A DNA stretch of 64,000 nucleotides, taken from positions 31,551-95,550 of the forward strand of contig NZ_VILB01000002.1 of assembly GCF_009712035.1 (NCBI RefSeq). Direction: 5' to 3'. Numbering within the stretch: the first letter of the stretch is position 1; the number at the start of each line of letters is the position of its first letter. Positions 1 through 9,696 of the stretch are shown here, in pieces. The position numbers and the translations under genes were made by a program. Source of the DNA: Anabaena sp. UHCC 0187. GTDB lineage: Bacteria > Cyanobacteriota > Cyanobacteriia > Cyanobacteriales > Nostocaceae. The notes below the pieces were generated by a model, which was not told the origin of the DNA, ran no database searches, and was given only the letters and a program-made list of their open reading frames with translations.

Positions 1-10
1 ATCCTCAACT

Positions 11-412
11 ATGAATTATATTTTAACTGACAATGAAATTACATCTTTAGGTGCATCATTAAGAGCAATTGCACCAAAATTACTGAAACAAAGTCTACAA
101 GAAGGTAAAATTAGAATTTGGTTTCAAGGGGGAGAACCTTATTTTGATCTGTTTTTTGAATTAAATAATCATGAAATAACTTGGTTTCAATTTACATTAC
201 GGGGAAAATCATTATCTTGGTGTATCAATAAACCTATACTAAAAACAGGTATTACTAATGAATTAAATATTGATGATGTTAGTTTTTATGCAGCTAGTAA
301 AACTGTTGAAAATGATTGTGACTCAGATAGAGCATTTATTGATTTAGTAAAATCAATTCTCCAAACCAGACCAGAAGAAGAAATTTTTGTCAAAGCACTA
401 ACTTTATTTTAA
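11..412 (+). CDS. Hypothetical protein, 133 aa
   Basis: I do not recognise this protein. It starts with ATG ten bases into the window and has no signal peptide or membrane segment. The composition is ordinary for a small soluble protein, with a run of beta-type segments around residues 35-75 (motif GGEPYFDLFFEL, then WFQFTLRGKSLSWC) and an acidic stretch near residue 100 (ENDCDSDR). The next gene lies on the opposite strand, 34 bases beyond the stop, so the two converge. The reading frame has normal AT-rich cyanobacterial codon use, which supports a real gene, but no function can be assigned. Confidence 0.6.
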   Translation: MNYILTDNEITSLGASLRAIAPKLLKQSLQEGKIRIWFQGGEPYFDLFFELNNHEITWFQFTLRGKSLSWCINKPILKTGITNELNIDDVSFYAASKTVENDCDSDRAFIDLVKSILQTRPEEEIFVKALTLF

Positions 413-446
413 AGTTTATTCATTATCAATGGGAACTGACAAATGA

Positions 447-905
447 CTAGTAAAACTTTTCTAATCTTTTAAATATGTGTAGAATAATTACAGTTAAAAC
501 AGCAGCCATTAATCCTAATTGCCATAAACCACACCCAGCCGCAATTCCCAAAGCCGCAGCTACCCAAATTGCGGCTGCGGAAGTCAACCCATGAATTTCC
601 GGTGATTTTGATGTTTGGGAAGATTCACGTAAAATTTCCCCAGCCCCCAAAAATCCCACTCCTGCGGCAATACCTTGAACTACACGACTGAGAGAATCAG
701 CACTAAATTGTGTGCCACCTATTTGGATAGTGATGAGAGTAAATACGGCTGAACCCAAACTTACCAGCATATGAGTTCTTAAACCTGCCGGTTTATTTTT
801 CAGTTGTCGTTCTAAGCCAATTATAGCTCCAATCAATACAGCAAAACACAAACGAAGCGCGGTGTTTAGCCAGTCACTGCTGGCAATATAGTAAGGGTTA
901 ATCAA
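447..905 (-). CDS. MgtC/SapB family membrane protein
   Basis: This 152-aa protein carries the MgtC/SapB signature: GAIIGLERQLKNKPAGLRTH near residues 27-46, followed by a glycine-rich second conserved block (GVGFLGAGEIL) near residue 83. Four hydrophobic segments fit an inner-membrane protein. MgtC relatives are linked to growth at low magnesium and to modulation of ATP synthase in pathogens; the role in cyanobacteria is not established. It is a short form that lacks the C-terminal cytoplasmic ACT-like domain of Salmonella MgtC. The start is a TTG codon at 905, because no ATG or GTG precedes the conserved first helix in frame. It ends facing the upstream hypothetical gene. Confidence 0.85.
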   Translation of the reverse strand: MINPYYIASSDWLNTALRLCFAVLIGAIIGLERQLKNKPAGLRTHMLVSLGSAVFTLITIQIGGTQFSADSLSRVVQGIAAGVGFLGAGEILRESSQTSKSPEIHGLTSAAAIWVAAALGIAAGCGLWQLGLMAAVLTVIILHIFKRLEKFY

Positions 906-1032
906 GTTCTGTTGGTGGTAAATAATTTGACAGTGGAATTTATGAAATTAGCAATAAAATCGGCTTTATTGTCTATCTTAATTGGTAATATAGTATCAAA
1001 AAGTATGTAATAAATATTATTTAATAAATTGA

Positions 1033-3357
1033 GTGGATAAACTCTATTGGCTTGACCAAATTAAACTACAAGACCGCGCCAAAGTTGGCGTTCAGGCGTT
1101 TTATTTAAGCAAAATTAAACAACGGGGTTATCCAGTTTTACCGGGTTTTGTGGTAGAGGCAGATGTTTTGCGGCAATTTCTAGAAACTCTCCATAGTTCG
1201 GAGTCTTTAATTGCTGATTTACCCTATTCTTCTCTACATTTAGATGTACATAATTGGCGACAACTGCAACAGGTAGCTGGCCGCTTACGTCAGGAAATTA
1301 TCTCAGCTAATGTGCCACCTCATTGGGTGACGACAATTTTTCAAGCTGCGAGACAATGGCAAAGAAGTAGTTTAATTTTGCGTCCCAGTTTGGCAATATC
1401 AACTAACCAAGAAATAAAAAATATATCTGGGTTATTAGAACCAGTATTTTGTCCTTGTGAAGAGGAGGAAATAAGTGTTGCTTTAAAACTGCTTTGGAGT
1501 CAATTATTCCGGGCGAGAAGTTTACTATATTGGCAAAGTGTCGGTATTAGTTTGCCAAAAATTAATTTAGGGGTATTAGTGCAACCGGTTGACAATGCCA
1601 TTGCTTCTGGTGTTATAAATACTAAATTATCAACATGGGATATTGAGGCTACTTGGGGTTTAGGATTGGCAATTACCAACGGTGAAGTATTACCAGATGT
1701 TTACTACATAGAACCAAAAACTGGCGTAGTCATAGAACGACAATTGGGTAATAAAATGTTGGCGTATCGTCTTCATCATGGCACTAATTTCTCTGCTGAA
1801 CCACTGCAACCAACATTAGATAGTAATTTTCTCCTGGCTTATATTTTAGAAGAATCTCAACAACAAGAATATGCTTTACCAGAAGAATTTTTGCAAGAAT
1901 TAATTACTGTGGGAAATCAAATAGTTGGTGAATTAGGTGAAACTTTAACAATGAAATGGACAGTTGCCAAAGAATCTTTAGCCACTAAACTATATATTAC
2001 AGAAGTCACTGTTCCCCAACCTGTCAAGAAGAGTGTCCAATTTATTCAAGGTGTTGGAGCAGCTAGAGGCAGAATTATTGCTAACGCCCATATTTTTAGT
2101 TCATCACAAAAAGCAATACAAGTTCCTAAAGGAGTAATTCTCATCGCACCAGTGATTACTCCTGATTGTTTGCCCTTACTACAAGGAGTTGCTGGGATTA
2201 TTACAGAACAAGGAGGATTAACTAGTCACGGGGCGATTTTAGCCAGGGAGTTGGGTATTCCTGCGGTGGTGAGTGCCACTGGTGCCACAACTCTTTTACA
2301 AGCAGGTGAAAAATTATTATTAGATGGTGATAAGGGAGAAGTATATCGTCTCACAGAAGATGAAGAAAAGTTTCCTAATGAGGAGATAGAAAAATTAACA
2401 AATGACGAGAAAATTGTCAGTTATCAGCCAACAAATTTACCAATAATTGCCACTAAGTTACTCATAAATTTGAGTCAAGGACGATTAATTGAACAAGTAA
2501 AATGTTTACCTGTAGATGGGGTAGGATTATTACGTTCAGAATTGATGATGTTAAATATTCTGGAGGGAAAACACCCTAAAGAATGGTTAATAGCAGGAAG
2601 ACAGTCGGAATTATTGGAGTTATTATCTGAGCAGATTAGGCAATTTGCTCGCGCTTTTTCACCTAGACCTATTTTTTATCGGTCTTTAGATTACCTACCC
2701 CATAATTTACCATTATTGAGTGCAGATTCCCCATTATCACAATCATCAATTCTGGGTGAAAGGGGTGTTTTTAGCTATATGCAAAATCCGGCGGTTTTTG
2801 AATTGGAATTGCAAGCTTTAGCCATAGTTCAAGCTGCTGGTTATAGAAATATTAATTTGCTATTACCTTTTGTTCGCAGTGTTGAAGAATTTATATTTTG
2901 TCGTCAAAAAGTTGAGCAATTTGGGTTAACACAAATATCCCAGTTTCAATTATGGATAATGGCAGAAGTTCCTAGTGTATTATTTCTATTACCTGAATAT
3001 ATTAAAGCTGGTGTGGCAGGTATTTCCATTGGCACAAATGATTTAACTCAATTATTATTAGGAGTAGATCGAGAACAGGGAAAACTAGGAACAATATTTG
3101 ATGAAAGTCATCCAGCAGTAATGGGGGCAATATCTCAATTAATTAAAATGTCTCAAGCTGGGGGCATTCCCTGTTCTATCTGTGGTCAAGCCCCGGTGCT
3201 TTATCCAGAAATTATTGATAAATTAATAGAATGGGGAATTACTTCTATTTCTGTAGAACCGGAAGCTGTGGAAAGGACTTACCAAGCGATCGCTCGTGCT
3301 GAACAAAAATTAATTTTAGCAGCAGCACGGCGACAACTTAGCAACTTAAAAAATTAA
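1033..3357 (+). CDS. PEP synthase-like phosphoenolpyruvate-utilising protein
   Basis: The 774-aa protein has the three-part layout of PEP synthase and pyruvate phosphate dikinase: an N-terminal ATP-grasp-like region (about 15-335), a phosphohistidine domain with the swivelling motif GGLTSHGAILAREL (His399), and a C-terminal PEP/pyruvate TIM barrel (about 440-765) containing SIGTNDLTQ and CGQAP with Cys717. The start is GTG at 1033. The N-terminal part is degenerate: the usual RSSA-type nucleotide motif reads RPSLAIST at the corresponding place, while the His domain and barrel look intact. It may therefore not be a true gluconeogenic PEP synthase (PpsA). It stands alone, with divergent mgtC upstream and aroK converging downstream. 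Family membership is clear; the exact reaction is not. Confidence 0.75.
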   Translation: MDKLYWLDQIKLQDRAKVGVQAFYLSKIKQRGYPVLPGFVVEADVLRQFLETLHSSESLIADLPYSSLHLDVHNWRQLQQVAGRLRQEIISANVPPHWVTTIFQAARQWQRSSLILRPSLAISTNQEIKNISGLLEPVFCPCEEEEISVALKLLWSQLFRARSLLYWQSVGISLPKINLGVLVQPVDNAIASGVINTKLSTWDIEATWGLGLAITNGEVLPDVYYIEPKTGVVIERQLGNKMLAYRLHHGTNFSAEPLQPTLDSNFLLAYILEESQQQEYALPEEFLQELITVGNQIVGELGETLTMKWTVAKESLATKLYITEVTVPQPVKKSVQFIQGVGAARGRIIANAHIFSSSQKAIQVPKGVILIAPVITPDCLPLLQGVAGIITEQGGLTSHGAILARELGIPAVVSATGATTLLQAGEKLLLDGDKGEVYRLTEDEEKFPNEEIEKLTNDEKIVSYQPTNLPIIATKLLINLSQGRLIEQVKCLPVDGVGLLRSELMMLNILEGKHPKEWLIAGRQSELLELLSEQIRQFARAFSPRPIFYRSLDYLPHNLPLLSADSPLSQSSILGERGVFSYMQNPAVFELELQALAIVQAAGYRNINLLLPFVRSVEEFIFCRQKVEQFGLTQISQFQLWIMAEVPSVLFLLPEYIKAGVAGISIGTNDLTQLLLGVDREQGKLGTIFDESHPAVMGAISQLIKMSQAGGIPCSICGQAPVLYPEIIDKLIEWGITSISVEPEAVERTYQAIARAEQKLILAAARRQLSNLKN

Positions 3358-3401
3358 TACAGCACTTCCCGGTATTATGAGGTACAACAAGAAATAATTA
3401 A

Positions 3402-3441
3402 CCGCAGATGGAAGAAGATGGACGCAGATAAACGCAGATAA
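3402..3441. repeat. GCAGATAAAC-type short tandem repeat
   Basis: An intergenic run of CGCAGAT units with degenerate copies, between two convergent genes. A related run lies at 58999-59030 between natG and natH. Such runs are common intergenic debris in cyanobacterial genomes. Confidence 0.6.
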
Positions 3442-3496
3442 ATTTGTACTTAATTAGACTAGAAAAGTTTATATCATTCCCGATTCCCAGAAAGAA

Positions 3497-4033
3497 TTAT
3501 TGCGGTTTGAGAATACTGGGAATTGTGGCGAGGATGCGTGTGGCAATTTCTTCTGGTGTTTCCGTATCGCTAATAGTAATCTGTAAGTCAGCTTGGGAAT
3601 ACATTGGTTGACGTTGTTCCAAAAGCGATTTCAATTTACCTTCGATATCAGCATCTTGTAAAAGTGGTCTGGTATTATCTTCCGCTAACCGCTGTAATAT
3701 TATTTGTATTGGTGCATCTAACCAAACTATCAAACCATGACGGAGATAACTCCAATTCTGCTGCTGCATGACAATACCGCCACCAGTAGCTACAATCAAT
3801 TTAGTAAAGGCACAAACTTGAGCTAAAACATCACTCTCCAGTTGTCGAAACTCTGCTTCACCATTTTCGGCAAATATTTCATTGATAGATTTACCTGCGG
3901 CTTTGACTATCACTTCATCTGTATCTACAAATCTATAACCAATTTCTTCTGCTAGTAACTTTCCTACTGTTGTTTTGCCAACTCCCATCATGCCAATTAA
4001 ATAGAGGTTTACTCCTTTTAATAAATTAGTCAC
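3497..4033 (-). CDS. aroK: Shikimate kinase
   Basis: The 178-aa protein phosphorylates shikimate at the 3-hydroxyl with ATP, the fifth step of the chorismate pathway. Visible motifs are the Walker A loop GMMGVGKTT (residues 14-22 from the chosen start), the shikimate-binding DTDE (37-40), the GGG loop ATGGGIV, and the lid arginine in NTRPLL. The reading frame is open to a TTG at 4051, but an AGGAG Shine-Dalgarno sits nine bases before the GTG at 4033, so I place the start there. Length matches the single-domain bacterial enzyme. It precedes the LapA-like gene's 3' end by about 30 bases on the same strand, so the two may share a transcript. Confidence 0.93.
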   Translation of the reverse strand: MTNLLKGVNLYLIGMMGVGKTTVGKLLAEEIGYRFVDTDEVIVKAAGKSINEIFAENGEAEFRQLESDVLAQVCAFTKLIVATGGGIVMQQQNWSYLRHGLIVWLDAPIQIILQRLAEDNTRPLLQDADIEGKLKSLLEQRQPMYSQADLQITISDTETPEEIATRILATIPSILKPQ

Positions 4034-4081
4034 CAGTATTTTCTCCTGCAAAATTATTAATTATTATTATTTAAGCTTAAA

Positions 4082-4723
4082 TTAGCGTTTCTGTGGCTTA
4101 TTTTCGGCATCATCCTCAAAATCATCATCTTCAAAAAAATCCCAGTCATCATCATCTGTTGCTTGATTTTTACCTGATTCTTGGTAAGGGGGAATAATTA
4201 CCCGATAATCAGCATCATAAACAGATTCAGTTTTACCCACAGCAGTATTTTTCGGTTCTTGGGAACTATAGGAATAAAAGGAACTACTTCGGGAATTACC
4301 TGGAGAACTTTGTTGACCTGGGGACGTTTCTTCTATTGGTTGTGAATCTTCTCTATCATCCCAATCATCTTGATTTCGATTTGTGTCCCAATCGTCAAAT
4401 TGATCATCAAATTGACTTACTGGGGGTGGGGGACTTTGAGGAGGTGGGGTATTTTGCCTGACACGGGGTGGAGTCGGAATTGGTTTAGGTATAGGTGGTT
4501 GTGCTTGTAAATTTAAACCAGTAGCAAATTTTAATACCCTGGTAATTATTAAAGATGTGAAAATACCAGCGGTTATGCTCAATAAAATCCACAATGCTAA
4601 TGGTAATGCTTGAGTTCGCATCCCCACAAACACTAATGGGAGTGAGGGTGACAAATTTTGGACTAATATTATTATTAGTCCCACCATTGCCGTCCCTAAA
4701 ATAATTAAGCGAATTACAGCCAT
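4082..4723 (-). CDS. LapA-domain-like membrane protein with disordered acidic tail
   Basis: This 213-aa protein has two N-terminal membrane helices (about residues 4-24 and 40-65), resembling the LapA/DUF1049 hairpin, followed by a long low-complexity tail rich in Pro, Gln, Ser, Asp and Glu that ends in DDDDWDFFEDDDFEDD. The tail is likely disordered and cytoplasmic. Bacterial LapA (with LapB) belongs to the system that controls LPS synthesis through LpxC, but here the similarity is limited to the hairpin, so the role is unknown. The ATG start is at 4723. The stop lies about 50 bases upstream of aroK's start, so both may be one operon. Confidence 0.7.
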   Translation of the reverse strand: MAVIRLIILGTAMVGLIIILVQNLSPSLPLVFVGMRTQALPLALWILLSITAGIFTSLIITRVLKFATGLNLQAQPPIPKPIPTPPRVRQNTPPPQSPPPPVSQFDDQFDDWDTNRNQDDWDDREDSQPIEETSPGQQSSPGNSRSSSFYSYSSQEPKNTAVGKTESVYDADYRVIIPPYQESGKNQATDDDDWDFFEDDDFEDDAENKPQKR

Positions 4724-4807
4724 AAAAATTCAAACTTGCAGCAGAAATTGAGAATATAGTCAGGAAGAACAAAGAAACATAGCTATTGCCACAAAAGAGC
4801 AAAATAG

Positions 4808-4852
4808 AATTAAAAATTAAAAATTTAGTCCTTCCATTTTTAATTTTTAATT
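4808..4852. terminator. 17-bp perfect A/T inverted repeat
   Basis: Two 17-nt arms (4808-4824 and 4836-4852) are exact inverse complements around an 11-nt loop. Arms are entirely A and T (AATTAAAAATTAAAAAT). The element lies just downstream of ubiX's neighbour region and upstream of the LapA-like gene, so it could end or separate transcripts, but it is also of the type dispersed in Nostocales intergenic DNA; a related sequence lies at 22225-22295. Confidence 0.45.
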
Positions 4853-4874
4853 ATTACTTATTAATTTTTAATTG

Positions 4875-5495
4875 CTATAAATGACCTTGCCAGCGCTGAA
4901 TTGGTATACAGTCAATATCCAATTGATCCAGAGCGCGAGCAACGACAAAATCAACTAAATCCTCAATGGTTTGAGGGTTGTGATACCAGGCTGGAATAGC
5001 GGGGACTATTCTCACTCCAGTTTCCGCTAAAGTCGTCAAGTTCCGCAAATGAATTAAGCTAAAGGGGGTTTCTCTGGGGACAATTACCAGTTTACGTCCT
5101 TCTTTAATTTGCACATCTGCGGCTCGTTCTAGTAAGTCGGAACTCAGTCCCCCAGCAAGTTTTGCGACTGTACTCATACTGCAAGGGATAATGATCATCC
5201 CCAAAGTGCGGAAAGAACCGCTGGCAATACCAGCGCCAACATCACTCCAAGGATGACAGCGAAGTTTACCTTGGGACGGAACTCCCGCTTGTTCTCGCCA
5301 AAAATCTTCTTGTTTATCTGGTTCTCCTGGCATTCGGATTTCCTGTTCAGCTTGCCAAACTGTGTAAGTTGATCTAGAGGCTACCAATTCAACCTGATAT
5401 TCTGCGGCCAAGAGAAATTTGAGAGCGCGAACGGCGTAAATCAGGCCAGATGCACCTGTTACGCCCAGGATTAAAGGTTTTGTGTTATTGGTCAT
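4875..5495 (-). CDS. ubiX: Flavin prenyltransferase UbiX
   Basis: The 206-aa flavoprotein makes prenylated FMN, the cofactor of UbiD-type decarboxylases, from FMNH2 and dimethylallyl phosphate. Evidence: the N-terminal FMN-binding ILGVTGASG (about residues 9-17), the central IIIPCSMSTVAKLAGG motif with the conserved SxxT-type serines, and the C-terminal VPRETPFSLIHLRNL block. Full length for the family. The ATG start is at 5495. It lies 52 bases downstream of zam on the same strand and may be cotranscribed with it. In cyanobacteria the partner UbiD acts in plastoquinone synthesis; ubiD is not in this window. Confidence 0.93.
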   Translation of the reverse strand: MTNNTKPLILGVTGASGLIYAVRALKFLLAAEYQVELVASRSTYTVWQAEQEIRMPGEPDKQEDFWREQAGVPSQGKLRCHPWSDVGAGIASGSFRTLGMIIIPCSMSTVAKLAGGLSSDLLERAADVQIKEGRKLVIVPRETPFSLIHLRNLTTLAETGVRIVPAIPAWYHNPQTIEDLVDFVVARALDQLDIDCIPIQRWQGHL

Positions 5496-5547
5496 TTGTC
5501 AGTGGTCAGTGGTTAATATTTAAGAGCAACTAACAACGGACAACGGA

Positions 5548-7896
5548 CTATTCCTGATCATAGGGTTCTTGATCAAAAGAGTCGGTTTTATTAGGTGAAT
5601 AAATATCTCCTGTATCCTCATTACTACTATTTGCACCCATGCTTTTGGGTAAACCATCACTACCAACGGTAACTAAATCAATTTGTTGGCGGTAATAATC
5701 AACACTCTTAACTTGGACACTGACGCGATCCCCCAGTCGGTAGGAAGCCCGATTTTTGCGCCCAAATAAGGCCTGTTGTCTAGCCCGATATTCATACCAA
5801 TCGTCTTTGAGGGAACTAACGTGTACCAGCCCCTCTACCCGTAAGGTATTGGCTAGATTGCCTTCCGTGGGCGATTCTACTGGAACTTCAATTTCCACAA
5901 AGAAACCGTAGGATTGAACACCGGTAATCACTCCTGAAAATACTTCGCCAATGCGTTGTTTCATCAATGACGCTTTTTGAAGTCCAGCTAAATCAGCTTC
6001 AGCTTCTTGAACTTCTTTTTCCCGGTCATTAATCTGCACAATGACTCTGGTTAAGTCACTTTGAAGTTCTTGTTGGAGTTCTGGGGGGAGAACGTTCCAA
6101 TTAATTTCTTCATGACAATTGGAATGGCGCAGGTTAATCCGATCTTTGACGCGGGTATTCCGGCGATCGCGCCCATGCTCTAGTAAGTTATGATACACCC
6201 GTTGCAAGAGAATATCTGGATAACGACGTAAGGGGGCAGTGATGTGGACATATTGGGACAAAGCTAGTCCAAAATGAGAACCTTTGGTGGTGCTGTAGAC
6301 AGAAGGTTTGAGTGTGTCCTGTAATAAGTAGGTAAGAACTTGTTCCGATGGGGAATCAGCAAAAGCCCCCGTTAAGTGTTGATAATCTAGGGGTTGGATT
6401 TCCAATTCTGGATCTAGTCCCAATTCCACACCTAAATTAACGGCCAGTTTCAGCATTTCCTGAACATCTTCGGGATCAGGTGTGCCTTGAACTCGCCATA
6501 AACTGGGAACTCCCAAGGCACTGAGATGATCGGCCATGAGTTGATTAACTAATATTACCAACTCAGTGATGAGCGATCGCCCAGGTAAATCATTAACCAC
6601 AACAGATCCCATTGATCCTTCATCATAGTAGGGATTATGGCTGGGTGGGAGATTCAACTGTAAGCTGCCACGCTGTAGACGTACCTGCTTAATAGCAATA
6701 GCCAAAGTCTGCAAATCTTGTAATTTCTCTTGTGCTTCAGCGGCTACTTTGGTGGCTTCATTGGCGAGAATACTTTGTGTATCTACTTGACTGATAGCTA
6801 CATCTACATTAATCACACTAGGTTGAATTTCCCATTCTACCACTGCTCCCGACTGAGGGTTGATGGTGATGACCCATGAGAGAGCCAAGCGATCGCTACC
6901 GGGGACTAAAGAACACCGTTCTATCACCGCTGCTGGTAACATCGGCAGTAATAATTCTCCCAGATACACTGATTTACCGCGCTTGAGTGCTTCCCTGTCT
7001 AGGGCTTCATCTGCTTGGATATAGTGGGAAACATCCGTAATATGAAATAGTAATCGCCAATTGTCAGCGGTAGTTTTTTCTACACTGAAGGCATTTTCTA
7101 CCACAGACTCATCACCATTGAAGCTGGCAATAATAAAGGTAAAAACATCACGTAAATCTAGACGATTTTTGAGGTCTGCCTTCAGGAGTCTCTTGGGTAA
7201 CTTCGCCGCTGTATCAAGGACATGATCGGAAAAAGTTCGGGATAAGTCATGTTTACAAGTTACCAAATCTATATCCGCTGCGGCTTCGGCATCACTGCCC
7301 AAAATTTGCACCACTCGACCCAAGGGGGGATATTGTGCCAGGGGATAACGGAGAATTTCTACGTGAGCCAAGTGGTCAATTGCTTCTTCCAACTTCATGC
7401 TGTTGAGTTGTAGTTTCAGTTCAAACAGCAATCTGTCATCTAAAGGAACAGCCCGAAAACCGCCATCTACCTGCTTAATTCTGGCTAGTAAGGTGTGATT
7501 AGAGCGCTCCATAATCAACTTGACTTCACCTTCTGGTGAGCGCCGACGACTGCCTTCTTTCAGGACTCTAACTAAAACGCGATCGCCATTCCAGGCATTA
7601 CTCAAATGACTTTCGCGGATGTAAATATCCTCTGAGCCTTCGCTATCTTGAATCGCAAAGCAAAAGCCCTTACTAGAGCAGCGTAATTTAGCCTCAATCA
7701 AGCCTTCTTCGGTAATACGGCGGTATTTTCCCCGTTCCTTGACCAAAAGCCCAATTTTTTCGAGTACATCTAGAGTAATTTGTAGTTTTTCTAGACTTTC
7801 TTCATCCTCACAACCCAGTTTCTTTTCTAGAACTTTACGAGCTACCAATTTATCATCTGTGAAATTGGCAAGAAGTGTAGCGATTGAAAATTCCAT
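5548..7896 (-). CDS. zam: Zam, RNase II/R (RNB) family protein with degenerate active site
   Basis: This 782-aa protein has the RNase R/II layout: N-terminal winged-helix and OB/cold-shock domains (1-200), the RNB domain (about 245-570) and a C-terminal S1 domain (about 645-745, GVITGVQSYGFFVEIEV). Much of the RNB core is conserved (FHITDVSHYI, LDREALKRGKSVYL, PMLP, HITAPLRRYPD). The catalytic aspartate cluster, normally IDxxxxxDxDDA, reads FNGDESVVENAF here: the last two aspartates are Glu267 and Asn268 and the first two are absent. This degeneracy is the hallmark of the cyanobacterial Zam clade, first found as the acetazolamide-resistance gene of Synechocystis. It therefore probably binds RNA without hydrolysing it. 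Its 5' leader is long (see 7897-8764). Confidence 0.85.
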   Translation of the reverse strand: MEFSIATLLANFTDDKLVARKVLEKKLGCEDEESLEKLQITLDVLEKIGLLVKERGKYRRITEEGLIEAKLRCSSKGFCFAIQDSEGSEDIYIRESHLSNAWNGDRVLVRVLKEGSRRRSPEGEVKLIMERSNHTLLARIKQVDGGFRAVPLDDRLLFELKLQLNSMKLEEAIDHLAHVEILRYPLAQYPPLGRVVQILGSDAEAAADIDLVTCKHDLSRTFSDHVLDTAAKLPKRLLKADLKNRLDLRDVFTFIIASFNGDESVVENAFSVEKTTADNWRLLFHITDVSHYIQADEALDREALKRGKSVYLGELLLPMLPAAVIERCSLVPGSDRLALSWVITINPQSGAVVEWEIQPSVINVDVAISQVDTQSILANEATKVAAEAQEKLQDLQTLAIAIKQVRLQRGSLQLNLPPSHNPYYDEGSMGSVVVNDLPGRSLITELVILVNQLMADHLSALGVPSLWRVQGTPDPEDVQEMLKLAVNLGVELGLDPELEIQPLDYQHLTGAFADSPSEQVLTYLLQDTLKPSVYSTTKGSHFGLALSQYVHITAPLRRYPDILLQRVYHNLLEHGRDRRNTRVKDRINLRHSNCHEEINWNVLPPELQQELQSDLTRVIVQINDREKEVQEAEADLAGLQKASLMKQRIGEVFSGVITGVQSYGFFVEIEVPVESPTEGNLANTLRVEGLVHVSSLKDDWYEYRARQQALFGRKNRASYRLGDRVSVQVKSVDYYRQQIDLVTVGSDGLPKSMGANSSNEDTGDIYSPNKTDSFDQEPYDQE

Positions 7897-8764
7897 GCAG
7901 TGAACCGACCTTTGGTCAAAACATCATTTTTTGTCGAATTTGGTTCTTCACTGTATACCGTTTGCCTGGTTTGTCTAGAATTTATAGATCATTTCCGTCC
8001 TGGACAAAACCCTCAAAGTCTACAGACACTTACGGCTGTACGAATTTCGCGTTTGCGTAGTGTTTCGTAGAGAACGCAAGGCTGCCGATAGCGCAGCATG
8101 GCGTTAGCCATAGTTGCGATACCGTGCGGTAGGACGAAGCCCCTACTCTGACTTCTCACTGCACGACAATCTCAGAGTTTGCTTACGTGACCCTTGACTT
8201 AATCTAAACAATTCTCACCATGCACTCCTTCCTGATACTTAACGATTAGCCACTAGGTAATTAGGTAATGGGTTTGACAAGAGACTTGGTTTATAGAACT
8301 CTCCATACCGCCCATAAGCTATAGACCGAGCTAACCACAGGTGTTGGATTGTTTAGATCGAAGGTAATTTCACGCCATCAGCATCTAAGTTTTAAGTAGG
8401 AGAAACTGTCGATAAACCCAATTCTCCCATAATGTAGAATCGGTAACAATTAGGTAAGCAGCAAAACACAAGCAGTAAGGGCGAACCTTATCTTTATTAT
8501 TGTAGATTTAGAGCGCACTTCTTTGAAAATACTTCTAGATATCTAATTGGGTAATTAGTATAGCATTTAAAAGTACAGGGCAATTTTGTGAACAACTGCT
8601 AGTATCAGAACATATTTAATGTCTTGAGTGCTTAGTTCTCAGTAAGACTTTATATTGAAATATGGGGTTTTGTCTAGGGGATGGTCAATTATCAATGATC
8701 AATTGTTCCGTGTTCCCTCTTTTCCTGACTAGCAATTTACGTTATGACGATAATTTAGATAAAA
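7897..8764. other. Long intergenic region between divergent zam and a hypothetical gene
   Basis: These 868 bases hold no convincing protein gene. A divergent copy of the ~28-bp dispersed repeat, inverted, lies at 8082-8112, within a GC-richer repeat patch (8040-8115). The stretch 8240-8480 is non-repetitive and includes an inverted pair GGAGAA/TTCTCC (8398-8429). On the minus strand, in the direction of zam, a very short ORF (MVRIV) follows a strong AGGAAGGAG site near 8225. This could be a structured leader or a small RNA, but I recognise no known family. Confidence 0.4.
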
Positions 8765-9546
<782 letters not shown>

Positions 9547-9606
9547 TATGGCTAACGCCACGCTTCGCTATCAGGAGTATGGCTAACGCCACGCTTCGCT
9601 ATCAGG
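9547..9606. repeat. Two tandem copies of a ~23-bp small dispersed repeat
   Basis: Two identical copies (core 9548-9570 and 9579-9601, beginning ATGGCTAACGCCACGC) are separated by TCAGGAGT, a piece of the heptamer array, so both lie inside that array. Other copies of the family: 17273-17294, 41976-42003, 51133-51160, and inverted, diverged copies at 8082-8112 and 39105-39127. Confidence 0.85.
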
Positions 9607-9637
9607 AGGAAGAAGGAAGAAAGAAGAATTTTCTCAA

Positions 9638-9680
9638 TGACAACTGACAACTGACAACTGACAACTGACAACTGACCACT
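9638..9680. repeat. Heptanucleotide tandem repeat (TGACAAC)n
   Basis: About six TGACAAC units followed by TGACCAC and three TAATAAC-like units, between the dispersed-repeat pair and the end of clpP. Likely slippage-prone intergenic DNA, no coding role. Confidence 0.85.
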
Positions 9681-9696
9681 GACTAATAACTAATAA

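Noticed and set aside
4485-4802. 105-codon minus-strand frame overlapping the LapA-like gene
   Set aside because: It lies in another frame of the LapA-like gene and its intergenic leader, without a ribosome site.
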